DNA of 59,209 nucleotides from Ignavibacteriales bacterium (GTDB lineage Bacteria; Bacteroidota; Ignavibacteria; Ignavibacteriales; SURF-24): NCBI GenBank assembly GCA_003599415.1, contig QZKB01000137.1, forward strand, positions 1 to 59,209, read 5' to 3'. This document shows positions 46,985-55,846 of this stretch, piece after piece (the first letter of the stretch is position 1; each line of letters opens with the position of its first letter). Below the pieces are notes generated by a model. The model had not been told where the DNA came from and searched no databases. It saw only the letters and a list, made by a program, of their open reading frames with translations. The position numbers and the translations under genes are program-made.

Positions 46985-48184
46985 ATGAATAATGAAAATA
47001 TAAATGCTAAATCATTGGAGGAAAAAATAAGTTCACTTGAAAATCAGCTTTTAGACCTGGAAACTGCAAATAAAAATAAATCGAGTGAGTTAAAAAAATA
47101 TAAAATTATATTCGAGAGTTCTCTGGATGTTGTGATGATTACAGACGGTAAAGCCGGTAAGATTCTTGAGATAAGTAAATCGTCAAAGAATCTTTTGGGA
47201 TATTGGCCGGAAGAATTAATCGGGCAGCATTATTCGGTGCTTTTGCCCGCCTCCAAAATTCCTGTTAGCGAAAAAATCTTAAACGAAACTGAAATTTACG
47301 GTTCAGTGCTTGCGGCAAGAGAAGTCCGTAAAAAAGATGGCTCGTTTTGTAATATGGATTTAACCATTAATATTATTGAATGGGGTGATGAAAAAGTTGT
47401 TTGTACAAATCTTAGAGACATTACGGAAAGACTAAAACACGAAGCTGAGATACAAAGAATTTCTACCGAGTTAAGAGAGTTAAATGCAAGTAAAGATAAA
47501 TTTTTCTCAATCATCGCACACGATTTGAAAAGCCCGTTTACCGGGTTGCTCGGTTATTCTGAAATAGTGAATGAAGATTTTGATTCATTAACCAATGACC
47601 AGCTTAAATCATATTTCACCGAAATACATTCTTCTGCAAAGGCAATTTATAACCTGTTGAATAATTTATTGGAATGGTCTTGGATTAGCATTGGCAACCA
47701 GTCATTCAACCCCGCAAGGATTGATCTTGTTAAAATTTCCCGAGATGTAATTGATCTTTTAAATCCGAACGCAATTAATAAAAACATAGAAATTATCTTT
47801 AGCGGTGATGATAAAATTTTTATTAACGCCGATGAAACAATGATTCGTTCCGTCATTCAGAACCTTCTTTCTAATGCGATTAAATTTACTCCAAGGAACG
47901 GGCATATAAATATAAATCTGATCAAAACACCCGTTGAAGCTGTAATAATCATCCGGGATACAGGAGTAGGAATTAGTGAGAATGAAATTGCTAATCTTTT
48001 CCGGTTGGATAAACATAACTCAACTTTAGGTACGGAAAAGGAAAAAGGAACCGGGTTAGGTCTGCTTATTGCTAAAGAACTTGTTGAAAAAAACAGCGGA
48101 ACGATAAGTGTTCAGAGTAAATTAAATGAAGGAACAATATTTAAAATATTATTTCCCAGGGTAACAGATAATTCAGGATACTAA
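46985..48184 (+). CDS. Cytoplasmic PAS sensor histidine kinase
   Basis: A 399-residue kinase with no membrane segment. A coiled coil (about 8-40) precedes a PAS domain (about 42-160, FESSLDVVMITDGKAGKILEISKSSKNLLGY, CTNLRDITERLKHE). HisKA has FFSIIAHDLKSPFTGLLGY with phospho-His H179. HATPase has NLLSNAIKFTP, IRDTGVGISENEI and EKGTGLGLLIAKELVEKN. GGAG precedes the ATG by five bases. No dedicated response regulator follows, so it probably signals to the regulators at 43,360 or 43,748. Confidence 0.93.
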   Translation: MNNENINAKSLEEKISSLENQLLDLETANKNKSSELKKYKIIFESSLDVVMITDGKAGKILEISKSSKNLLGYWPEELIGQHYSVLLPASKIPVSEKILNETEIYGSVLAAREVRKKDGSFCNMDLTINIIEWGDEKVVCTNLRDITERLKHEAEIQRISTELRELNASKDKFFSIIAHDLKSPFTGLLGYSEIVNEDFDSLTNDQLKSYFTEIHSSAKAIYNLLNNLLEWSWISIGNQSFNPARIDLVKISRDVIDLLNPNAINKNIEIIFSGDDKIFINADETMIRSVIQNLLSNAIKFTPRNGHININLIKTPVEAVIIIRDTGVGISENEIANLFRLDKHNSTLGTEKEKGTGLGLLIAKELVEKNSGTISVQSKLNEGTIFKILFPRVTDNSGY

Positions 48185-48210
48185 CATTGCTTAAACTGAT
48201 ATCCTGTTAC
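48161..48210 (+). other. Alternative stem-loops spanning the PAS-kinase stop codon
   Basis: GTAACAG (48161-48167) can pair with CTGTTAC (48204-48210), and CAGGATA (48174-48180) with TATCCTG (48200-48206). The two pairings share part of the right arm, or together make an 11-bp stem with a bulge. No T-run follows. The 83-bp gap to the next gene holds nothing else. Confidence 0.3.
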
Positions 48211-48267
48211 AGGGTTAGAATAAAGAGTGTTTCATTTTATTAAATATTTCAACCATGGAAAGATGAA

Positions 48268-49482
48268 ATGTTACAGATAAATTACAGTAGGATGCACGGT
48301 TTTAGTTCTATTGGTTTTAAAGGAAGGATAGACGGCATCACAGCTTTTGATGTTGAAAAAGAACTTGAGAAACACATTTCAAACGGGGATAGAACACTCT
48401 TAATTGATTTCTCAGAAGTTAATTATATAAGCAGCGCAGGGCTTAGAATATTTGTCGGCATACAGAAAAACCTGACAAAAATCGGTGGTGAAATAATTCT
48501 GCACTCGATTATTCCTACTGTATATGAAGTGTTCAGGATAAGCGGTTTAAATAAGGTATTCAGGATTGTCAGCGATAAAAACAATTTGCCTGAGTTACTC
48601 GGTTTTAGTGATGAGGAAGAAACGGGTAAACTTGAAACTGACGGTGTGAAAATAGAATTTATTAAACACCATCATCCCGCAGGAAGTTTATTTACAATCG
48701 GTTCTCAGAATAAACTTTTAACGGCAGGTTATTCATCTGAAGATGTTATTGGTGTAATTCCGGATAACATTGAATTTGGTGCTGGCCTTGCCGCATTAGG
48801 AGACAATTACGAAGACTACAAAAATGTTTTCGGTGAATCACTTGTCATTCATAAAAATTTTTATTCTTATCCTGCAGTTAAAAAATCGCTTGTCGATTTT
48901 ATGCTCTTCAGTCAAACCAATAGTGACCTTAAATATAATTTCCTGTACGGTTTCCGGTTTAATGGAAAATACAGCGCGGTTGTTAAATTGGAAAAGGAAG
49001 ACTCTGCACTTGCACTTACCGATATAATTCAACTTACTCAGGAATTCTCATCAACAAATCTTTACGGTATAATACTGCTTGCAGAAAGTGCAGGTTTCTA
49101 CGGAATGCATTTAAAAAAAATTCCAATTACTGAAAACAAACCTGTAAGCGGAAATATTTTTGACAGGCAGAATTTTGCTGAATGGATTGATCTTCCGCTG
49201 GAATCTGCAAACATGAATAACATAATTACTGCTGTTGGTGTTGTGGTTAAAGATAAATCCTTAATAAACCGGAACACAGCCTCAATATTTTCTGACGAAG
49301 GAAATTTCCATTTACACGCAAATGTCTTTGAAAAAGGCTCTTTAAATAAAAACATAAAGGAATTCGACGGCGAACTTAACCGGGTTCTTACTGAACTACA
49401 GATTCTTAAAGTGCAGCATCTTCTTGGTAAAACAATGCTTAAAAATGTAATTGCCGCAGTTATTGGATTGGAGGAAGCATAA
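48268..49482 (+). CDS. STAS domain fused to a C-terminal domain of unknown type (second STAS protein)
   Basis: A 404-residue cytoplasmic protein. Residues 1-115 are STAS (FKGRIDGITAFDVEKELEK, LLIDFSEVNYISSAGLRIFVG with S55-S56). The remaining ~280 residues are unrecognised; visible segments are KIEFIKHHHPAGSLFTIGSQNKLL, GAGLAALGDNYEDYKNVFGESLVIHKNFYSYP, LYGIILLAESAGFYGMHLKKIPI and FHLHANVFEKGS. The frame has no transmembrane helix. The stop overlaps the next start by one base (TAATG), so it is translationally coupled to the ABC permease fusion. A phosphorylation-controlled partner of that transporter is a reasonable guess. Confidence 0.85.
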   Translation: MLQINYSRMHGFSSIGFKGRIDGITAFDVEKELEKHISNGDRTLLIDFSEVNYISSAGLRIFVGIQKNLTKIGGEIILHSIIPTVYEVFRISGLNKVFRIVSDKNNLPELLGFSDEEETGKLETDGVKIEFIKHHHPAGSLFTIGSQNKLLTAGYSSEDVIGVIPDNIEFGAGLAALGDNYEDYKNVFGESLVIHKNFYSYPAVKKSLVDFMLFSQTNSDLKYNFLYGFRFNGKYSAVVKLEKEDSALALTDIIQLTQEFSSTNLYGIILLAESAGFYGMHLKKIPITENKPVSGNIFDRQNFAEWIDLPLESANMNNIITAVGVVVKDKSLINRNTASIFSDEGNFHLHANVFEKGSLNKNIKEFDGELNRVLTELQILKVQHLLGKTMLKNVIAAVIGLEEA

Positions 49483-52325
49483 TGGAATTATGGATTGGCG
49501 CAATAAACCTTGGCTTTCTTTACAGCTTCATGGCTCTCGGCGTTTTTATAACTTATAAGATTTACGACTTTGCTGACATAACTGTAGATGGAAGTTTTAC
49601 AACCGGCGCTTCGGTTGCGGCTGTACTAATTGTCGGTGGTATGGATCCGTTTTTCGTTCTTATATTGTCTTTTCTTGCGGGTGCAGCTGCTGGTTTCTTA
49701 ACCGGTTTTATTCATACGAAATTTAAAATAAATGGATTGCTTGCCGGTATCCTCGTAATGACGGGTTTATATTCTGTTAATCTCCGCATTATGGGCAAAT
49801 CAAATATACCTCTGCTTAACAGTCCAAGCTTTGTTTCTTATTTTGAAAAGTTTAACCCTGATTTAAATTCTGAAATATGGCTATGCATTTGTCTTGTCGT
49901 TTTTATTGCAATTACATGGTTAATAATCTCGGTGTTTTTTAAAACTGATTTTGGAATATCGATGCGTGCAACCGGTGATAATCCGATTATGGTTTCCGCT
50001 GCCGGTGTAAATGTAAATTTCATGAAAATCTTTGGTATTGCTTTGGCTAACGGACTTGTTGGAATTTCCGGCGCCTTGGTTTCTCAGTACCAGGGTTTTG
50101 CAGATATTGGAATGGGTGTCGGAGCAATTGTGTTCAGTCTTGCTTCTGTTATTATAGGTGAAGCATTAATCAAAAAGACATCAATCCTTGTAAGAACTTT
50201 AAGTGTTATAGTCGGCTCAATTATATTTCGTTTAATGGTTGCTCTTGCCTTATATGTCGGATTAGATCCTAATGATCTAAAATTAATTACTGCTGTGTTC
50301 GTATTCTTTACTTTAGTTGCCTCCCAGATTTTTGGTTTCAGGAAGAAAAAGTTTTCACTGGTTAATTCTGTTTTATATAAGAAAAGAAAAATCCTGGCTG
50401 TAGTATTCATATCTGCGGCAGTAATTACCGGGGTATACTTTTTAATCTTTGGTTTATTGACCAGGCAGCCGGAAGAAAGGATGGTTAAGATTGGCATCGT
50501 AATTCCAAACGATGCAACAATATTAACTCTTACAAGAGATGGTTTCTATCAGGAGATGAAAAAACTTGGTTACCAGGACGGAGTTAATTGTAAGATAATT
50601 GAAAAGAATGCCAATGGTGATATACCAACCATAAGCACTATAATTGATAATTTTATAAACCAGGATATTGATATTTACCTTACAATCTCAACACCAAGCA
50701 CACAGGCAGCAGCCAAGAAAATAAAAAACAAACCAGTTGTTTTTGCTACCGTTGCCAATCCGTTTATTATTGGTGTTGGTAAAACCGATACTGACCACCC
50801 GGCAAATATAACCGGCGTTTATGGTACAGCACCTATCAAAGAATTGCTCGAGATTATTAAAAAAATTCACACCGGTAAAATGAAATTCGGAGTAATCTGG
50901 AATGCTGCTTTTCCCAATTCAGTCTATAATGTTAAACAACTTGAAAATTATATTTCCGAAGATAAAAACTTCAGTATGGCAGGAGCGACAATTGCAAATT
51001 CAAGTGAAGTATACCAGGCTGCACAATCTCTTGCGGGTAAGGGAATTGATGCGTTTTTTCTTACACCTGATATAATGGTTTATGCTTCGTTTGAATCAAT
51101 TGTAAAAGTTGCACGCGCAAATAAAATTCCTATTTACTCAAATGATGTTGAGAGATTAGCAGACGGAGCTCTTGCCGTTTATGGGTATGAATATCTTACA
51201 AGCGGATACCAGGCAGCAAGAATAATTGATAAGATTATTAAAGGTCAGAATCCTTCTGCAATCCCGTATGAAATTTACAATATGACAACTATCGGTATTA
51301 ATCTTGATGAAGAAAAGAAATTAGGTATAAAGATTCCCGATGACGTTAAAGCAGAAGCGACAGCTACAGTTGAAAATGGTAAGCTGAATAAAAAAGAACT
51401 TTCATCCACTACAAATACAATCAGCGGTAAACAAAAAAGGCTTACACTTATGCAGTTTACTGATAATACTCTTCTGAATACTACTGCTGAAGGAATTGTA
51501 GACGAACTAAACCGTTCCGGTGTTCTTACAAAAAATAATATTGTCATTGATAAGAAAAACCCAAACGGGGATTTTGGAGTCGCTCAGTCACTTGCCAAAG
51601 ATATTGTAAGCAAAAACTATGATTACGTCATTACTGTATCAACAATTGCCGCACAGGTAATGTTTGGTAACAATAAATCTATCCCGCATATTTTTTGTGC
51701 TGTTACAGATCCAATAAAATCCGGGCTTATAAAGACATTTAAAGATCATGCTTCGTACGTTACAGGTCTGGCAACTCCCCAGCCTGTAGAATCAACAATA
51801 AAATTAATGAGAGAAGTATTTCCAAAAGCTAAAACGATTGGAATTGTGTGGAATGCGGCAGAATCAAATTCTGAGTACTGTACTTTAAAAGCAAGGGATG
51901 CATGTAAAAAATTTGGCTTCAGACTGATTGAGCGGACAATTACCAATTCCAATGAAATAGATGAAGCAGTCAAATCGCTTGTAAATGAGAAAATCGATCT
52001 CTTCTTTACTTCTGGTGATGTTACAGTTACGGTCGTCGTTCCTTCAATAGCAAAAACGATGATCAGAAATAAAATTCCTTACATAACAAATACTCCTGCA
52101 GATGTGAATGACGGGGTACTGTTTGCTCTTGGAGCAGATTATTATGATGTAGGTAAAAAGGCCGCAACAGTTTTTGAAAGATTTATGCAGGGCGAAAAAA
52201 TTTCTGGTATTGATGTGGAAAAGTATGTACCGGAAAAGCTTGCGATCAATTTAACAACCGCAAAACAAATTGGGTATGAAGTTCCGGAAAATATAATTAA
52301 AAAGGCTGCCGTTATTAAAAAATAA
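49482..52325 (+). CDS. ABC permease fused to two substrate-binding domains (ABC.X4/TrpXY-like)
   Basis: A 947-residue fusion. Residues 1-~325 are a BPD_transp_2 permease with about 8-9 helices (GALNLGFLYSFMALGVFITYKIYDF-type start, ITVDGSFTTGA, GISMRATGDNPIMVSAAGVN, a final helix near VVFISAAVITGVYFLIF). Two consecutive ABC_sub_bind-type domains (PF04392 style) follow: one about 331-640 (VKIGIVIPNDATILTLTRDGF, MKFGVIWNAAFPNS) and one about 652-947 (RLTLMQFTDNTLLNTTAEG, KTIGIVWNAAESNSEY). In typical bacteria these are separate genes, often labelled putative tryptophan/tyrosine transport. The matching ATPase is at 57,123. The ligand is not proven. Confidence 0.9.
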   Translation: MELWIGAINLGFLYSFMALGVFITYKIYDFADITVDGSFTTGASVAAVLIVGGMDPFFVLILSFLAGAAAGFLTGFIHTKFKINGLLAGILVMTGLYSVNLRIMGKSNIPLLNSPSFVSYFEKFNPDLNSEIWLCICLVVFIAITWLIISVFFKTDFGISMRATGDNPIMVSAAGVNVNFMKIFGIALANGLVGISGALVSQYQGFADIGMGVGAIVFSLASVIIGEALIKKTSILVRTLSVIVGSIIFRLMVALALYVGLDPNDLKLITAVFVFFTLVASQIFGFRKKKFSLVNSVLYKKRKILAVVFISAAVITGVYFLIFGLLTRQPEERMVKIGIVIPNDATILTLTRDGFYQEMKKLGYQDGVNCKIIEKNANGDIPTISTIIDNFINQDIDIYLTISTPSTQAAAKKIKNKPVVFATVANPFIIGVGKTDTDHPANITGVYGTAPIKELLEIIKKIHTGKMKFGVIWNAAFPNSVYNVKQLENYISEDKNFSMAGATIANSSEVYQAAQSLAGKGIDAFFLTPDIMVYASFESIVKVARANKIPIYSNDVERLADGALAVYGYEYLTSGYQAARIIDKIIKGQNPSAIPYEIYNMTTIGINLDEEKKLGIKIPDDVKAEATATVENGKLNKKELSSTTNTISGKQKRLTLMQFTDNTLLNTTAEGIVDELNRSGVLTKNNIVIDKKNPNGDFGVAQSLAKDIVSKNYDYVITVSTIAAQVMFGNNKSIPHIFCAVTDPIKSGLIKTFKDHASYVTGLATPQPVESTIKLMREVFPKAKTIGIVWNAAESNSEYCTLKARDACKKFGFRLIERTITNSNEIDEAVKSLVNEKIDLFFTSGDVTVTVVVPSIAKTMIRNKIPYITNTPADVNDGVLFALGADYYDVGKKAATVFERFMQGEKISGIDVEKYVPEKLAINLTTAKQIGYEVPENIIKKAAVIKK

Positions 52326-52339
52326 TTTGCAGGTTATTT

Positions 52340-54055
52340 ATGCCTAAAAAACCAATCAATTTAACTTATGGGGTGGAAGATAATCCACCGACCTTAATAA
52401 CTGTTTTATTGGGTGTACAGCATGTATGTATCATATTTATCGGTATCATAATGCCGGTTATGATTATAAGGCTGATGGGTAATAACATAACACCTGAAGA
52501 AGCGCAAAGCCTTGTCAGCATTTCATTAATCGCAGCCGGAGTATCTGCATTTATTCAATCATACAAAATGGGTCCTGTCGGTTCAGGTTATCTTTGTCCT
52601 TCAGTTTCAGGTCCCGCCTATTTTGACGCTTCGAAGTCAGCTGCTCTTGCAGGCGGGCTACCGCTTTTATTCGGTATGACACTGCTTGCCGGTGTAATTG
52701 AAATATTATTTTCAAGAGTGATGAACAAGATACGTTTTCTCTTTCCCGCTGAAGTAACAGGATTAATTGTTGCAATGGTTGGTATTGTTGTCCTTCCTCT
52801 TTCTGTTAAAAACTTTTTTGGAATAGGAGCGGGAGATACAGAAATACTTCCAATGGAAGTAGTAATAGGCATAATAACTCTAATGACGATGATCGGATTA
52901 AATATATGGAGCAGGGGAAATCTAAAACTTTATTGTACGCTTATAGGAATGATATTAGGTTATGTACTTGGGATATTTTTTAATGTTATTCCGCAATCGG
53001 ATATTCAGAATTTCAATTCAGCCTCATTTTTTTCATTCCCGCAGATAAGTCATATTAAATGGTCCTTTGATTTTACTTTGATAATTCCTTTTGCTGTTGC
53101 TACAATTTGTTCTACTTTCAAAACTGTTGGTGATCTTGTAACCTGCCAGAAGATTAATGATGCCGACTGGAAAAGAGTTGATATGAAAACAGTCTCCGGC
53201 GGAATCCTTGCTGATGGTTTGGGCGGAGTAATACCGGGACTCATCGGTGGTTACGGGCAATCTACATCATCATCAAATGTTGGTTTGTCTTTAGCAACAG
53301 GTGCTACAAGCCGCAGGATTGCGATTCCGATAAGCATAATTTTAATCGTGCTTGCTTTCTTCCCGAAACTATCCGAGATATTTATCATAATGCCGAGGCC
53401 GGTTATAGGTGCAGCATTAATTTTTTCAATTAGTTTCATGATTACAACCGGTTTCCAGATGATGATGTCCAGGATGCTTGATACAAGAAAAATATTTGTC
53501 ATCGGCGCATCGCTTATTTTTGGTTTAAGCGTAGACATGGTTCCAAACCTCTATTCAGGTGTTCATTCATGGATAAAACCCGTTTTCAGTTCATCGTTAT
53601 CATTAACTACAATCTGTGCAATCGGACTTAATCTGCTTTTCAGGATTGGTATTGCTAAAAAACAAACTCTTGTCCTCCGGGCTGGTAAAAATTCAGCAGA
53701 TGATATTTTAACATTTATGGAAAAACAGGGAGGCATGTGGGGTGCCAGGAAGGAAGTTATATTTAATGCTGCTGCCGCTATGAATGAGATTATGGAATCA
53801 ATAAATAGTTTTGAACTGACCGACAAAGAAGTAAAAATGGAAGTAAGTTTTGATGAATTTAATCTTGATGTTATTGTAACATATAAAGGAATTCCGTTTG
53901 AGTTTCCTGATAAGAAGCCGACAAAGGAAGATCTTATTAAAGATGAAAGTGCTGCTCTCAAACTGTCTGCCTTCATGATAAAACGTTTTCCTGATTCTTT
54001 AAAGGCAGAACATAAAGAAGATAGTGTTAAATTAATTCTCCACTTCAATCATTAA
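52340..54055 (+). CDS. NCS2 nucleobase permease with C-terminal degenerate RsbW-like domain
   Basis: A 571-residue protein. Residues 1-~437 are an NCS2 (xanthine/uracil type) permease: YGVEDNPPTLITVLLGVQHV, GSGYLCPSVSGPAYF, SGGILADGLGGVIPGLIGG, YGQSTSSSNVGLSLATGA. Residues about 440-571 are cytoplasmic and resemble the RsbW-like protein at 44,921: AAAMNEIMESINSF sits at the N-box, TYKGIPFEFPDKKP aligns with EDDGLPFNPLEKP, and ESAALKLSAFMIKRF with KSVGGLGIHLVRKL. The ATP-binding Asp and the GGLG glycines are missing, so it should be a binding rather than a kinase domain. The pairing of NCS2 and RsbW is unusual; nearby STAS proteins are obvious candidate partners. Confidence 0.85.
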   Translation: MPKKPINLTYGVEDNPPTLITVLLGVQHVCIIFIGIIMPVMIIRLMGNNITPEEAQSLVSISLIAAGVSAFIQSYKMGPVGSGYLCPSVSGPAYFDASKSAALAGGLPLLFGMTLLAGVIEILFSRVMNKIRFLFPAEVTGLIVAMVGIVVLPLSVKNFFGIGAGDTEILPMEVVIGIITLMTMIGLNIWSRGNLKLYCTLIGMILGYVLGIFFNVIPQSDIQNFNSASFFSFPQISHIKWSFDFTLIIPFAVATICSTFKTVGDLVTCQKINDADWKRVDMKTVSGGILADGLGGVIPGLIGGYGQSTSSSNVGLSLATGATSRRIAIPISIILIVLAFFPKLSEIFIIMPRPVIGAALIFSISFMITTGFQMMMSRMLDTRKIFVIGASLIFGLSVDMVPNLYSGVHSWIKPVFSSSLSLTTICAIGLNLLFRIGIAKKQTLVLRAGKNSADDILTFMEKQGGMWGARKEVIFNAAAAMNEIMESINSFELTDKEVKMEVSFDEFNLDVIVTYKGIPFEFPDKKPTKEDLIKDESAALKLSAFMIKRFPDSLKAEHKEDSVKLILHFNH

Positions 54056-54063
54056 GAGTACCG

Positions 54064-55443
54064 ATGCTTATTTCTTTAGTAAATGAACTGGCAGTAATCT
54101 TAATAGTCGCATATCTTATTACGCGAACCAAATTATATATTGATGTAATTGTAAACAAGAATCTCAATTTAAAAAACAGTCTTATCCTGATATTGGTTTT
54201 CGGAGTGTTTGCAATATACGGGACAATTAATGGTGTTCAGCTTGATAATAATATTATTATAAATGTAAGGGGGATTTTTCCTGCGTTTGCCGGTTTAATT
54301 GCAGGTCCGGTTGTTGGAATAAGCGCAGGAATTATTGGAGGCGTTCACAGGTATTTTTATCTTGAAGGCGGAACACACCTTGGAAGTGCTATTATAACTA
54401 TCCTTTCCGGATTATCAGGCGGACTAATCTACAAGTGGAACAATAATAAGATTATTGGAATATTGGGAGCAGTTATCTTCGATATCTTGCTTGAACTTCT
54501 GCATGTAGCAATAAATGTAACCTTAGGACATTTTAATGGTATGGATCTATGGGCAACAATGAAAACTAATATGGCGGCAATGATTGTTGTAAATGCGGTT
54601 GGAATGGCGGTTCTTATGTTCATTACCTTGAATGCAATTAAGGAAAGAGCTACAGAGACAACCAAAAATATTATGATGAGTGAACTAAAAATTGCACACG
54701 ATTTCCAGATGAGTATGGTGCCGCAAATCTTCCCTCCTTTTCCGGACAGGAAAGAATTTGAATTATATGCATTCATGAAACCGGCTAAGGAAATCGGCGG
54801 AGACCTTTATGATTTCTTTTTTATTGATGACAGGCATTTGTGTTTTTTAATTGGTGACGTTTCAGATAAAGGAATTTCCTCCGCGCTCTTTATGGCTCAA
54901 TGTAAAAGCATTACCCGCGCAATTGCATTATATGAAAAACGCACTTCAGAAGAAAAGATTTCTTCATCAGAAATTCTAAGCCTTGTTAACGAAGAAATCT
55001 GCAGGGACAACGAATTGCTGATGTTTGTTACTTTATTTATTGCCGTGCTGGATACAAAAACCGGTCATATAATTTTTAGCACGGCTGGTCATAATCCACC
55101 GTTTATCTCTGAACAATCGGGTGAAATTACTTGTCTTGATACAATCAGAAATATTCCGCTTGGCATTAAACCAAATATTACTTTTAAAGAAATGGGATTT
55201 GTACTTAAACCAGGCGATTTAATTTTACTTTATACTGACGGCATCACAGAAGCAATAAACAAGGAAGGACAAATGTTCAGGGAAGAAGGAGTAATAAAAA
55301 CTCTTGCAAGGACAAGAAGTTATTCTGCAGAAGTAATTGTGAAAGAGCTTGTAAATGATGTCGATTCATTTACAAAAGAAAAAGAGCAGTCGGATGATAT
55401 TACTGTTCTTGCATTAAAATTTACCGGATGCGGGACAGCTTAA
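54064..55443 (+). CDS. Membrane SpoIIE-type phosphatase with 5TMR-LYT sensor domain
   Basis: A 459-residue membrane protein. Residues 1-~205 hold about six helices of the LytS-type 5TM domain (IYGTINGVQLDNNIIINVRGIFPAFAGLIAGPVVGISAGIIGGVHRY is its signature). The PP2C domain (about 220-455) has IAHDFQMSMVPQIFPPFPDRKEFELYA, AKEIGGDLYDFF, IGDVSDKGISSALFMA, GHNPPFIS and LLYTDGITEAIN, closely parallel to the soluble phosphatase at 43,748. It gives the STAS proteins a membrane-derived input. It starts 8 bp after the NCS2 fusion gene. Confidence 0.93.
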   Translation: MLISLVNELAVILIVAYLITRTKLYIDVIVNKNLNLKNSLILILVFGVFAIYGTINGVQLDNNIIINVRGIFPAFAGLIAGPVVGISAGIIGGVHRYFYLEGGTHLGSAIITILSGLSGGLIYKWNNNKIIGILGAVIFDILLELLHVAINVTLGHFNGMDLWATMKTNMAAMIVVNAVGMAVLMFITLNAIKERATETTKNIMMSELKIAHDFQMSMVPQIFPPFPDRKEFELYAFMKPAKEIGGDLYDFFFIDDRHLCFLIGDVSDKGISSALFMAQCKSITRAIALYEKRTSEEKISSSEILSLVNEEICRDNELLMFVTLFIAVLDTKTGHIIFSTAGHNPPFISEQSGEITCLDTIRNIPLGIKPNITFKEMGFVLKPGDLILLYTDGITEAINKEGQMFREEGVIKTLARTRSYSAEVIVKELVNDVDSFTKEKEQSDDITVLALKFTGCGTA

Positions 55444-55492
55444 TAAGAAAATAAATATTTAATATAGATTAATGTTTATCCCGGAGGGAGGT

Positions 55493-55831
55493 ATGGTGAA
55501 ATTAAACATCAGAAATGAAAATGAGATTAATATCTTTGAACTGGTTGGTAAGTTAGACAGCTCTAATGCACAATCGTTCAAGGATGAATTCCTTAACCAA
55601 TTATCTGCCGACAAACTGAAGATAATTATTAATTGTGCACAATTAGAGTTTTTAAGCAGTGCGGGAATAAGAATCTTTTATCTTGCTTCACAAAAAATAA
55701 AAAACTTTGATGCAAAAATTGTATTTTGCAATGCAAATGAAAATATTCAAAGAGTTTTTGAGATAATCGATTTTAATTCCGACTTCGCGGTTTATAATTC
55801 TTTGGATGAAGCATTAAACTCACTAAAATAA
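55493..55831 (+). CDS. STAS-domain anti-anti-sigma factor (third STAS protein)
   Basis: A 112-residue STAS protein (GKLDSSNAQSFKDEFL; INCAQLEFLSSAGIRIFYL with the SSAG loop). An ATG at 55472 is also in frame, but GGAGGGAGG at 55483-55491 lies inside that extension, so ATG 55493 is the likely start, with GGAGG (55483-55487) five bases away; GTG 55496 is a further option. It follows the LytS-type phosphatase by 49 bp, suggesting that phosphatase and STAS protein form a pair. Confidence 0.9.
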   Translation: MVKLNIRNENEINIFELVGKLDSSNAQSFKDEFLNQLSADKLKIIINCAQLEFLSSAGIRIFYLASQKIKNFDAKIVFCNANENIQRVFEIIDFNSDFAVYNSLDEALNSLK

Positions 55832-55846
55832 TTTTAAACTAATCTG

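Noticed and set aside
53563..54048. 161-codon minus-strand open frame
   Set aside because: Antisense to the C-terminal part of the NCS2 fusion gene, which shows clear protein similarity on the plus strand.
55472..55492. ATG 55472 as start of the third STAS protein
   Set aside because: The strong GGAGGGAGG site would then be coding; ATG 55493 begins the STAS domain directly.
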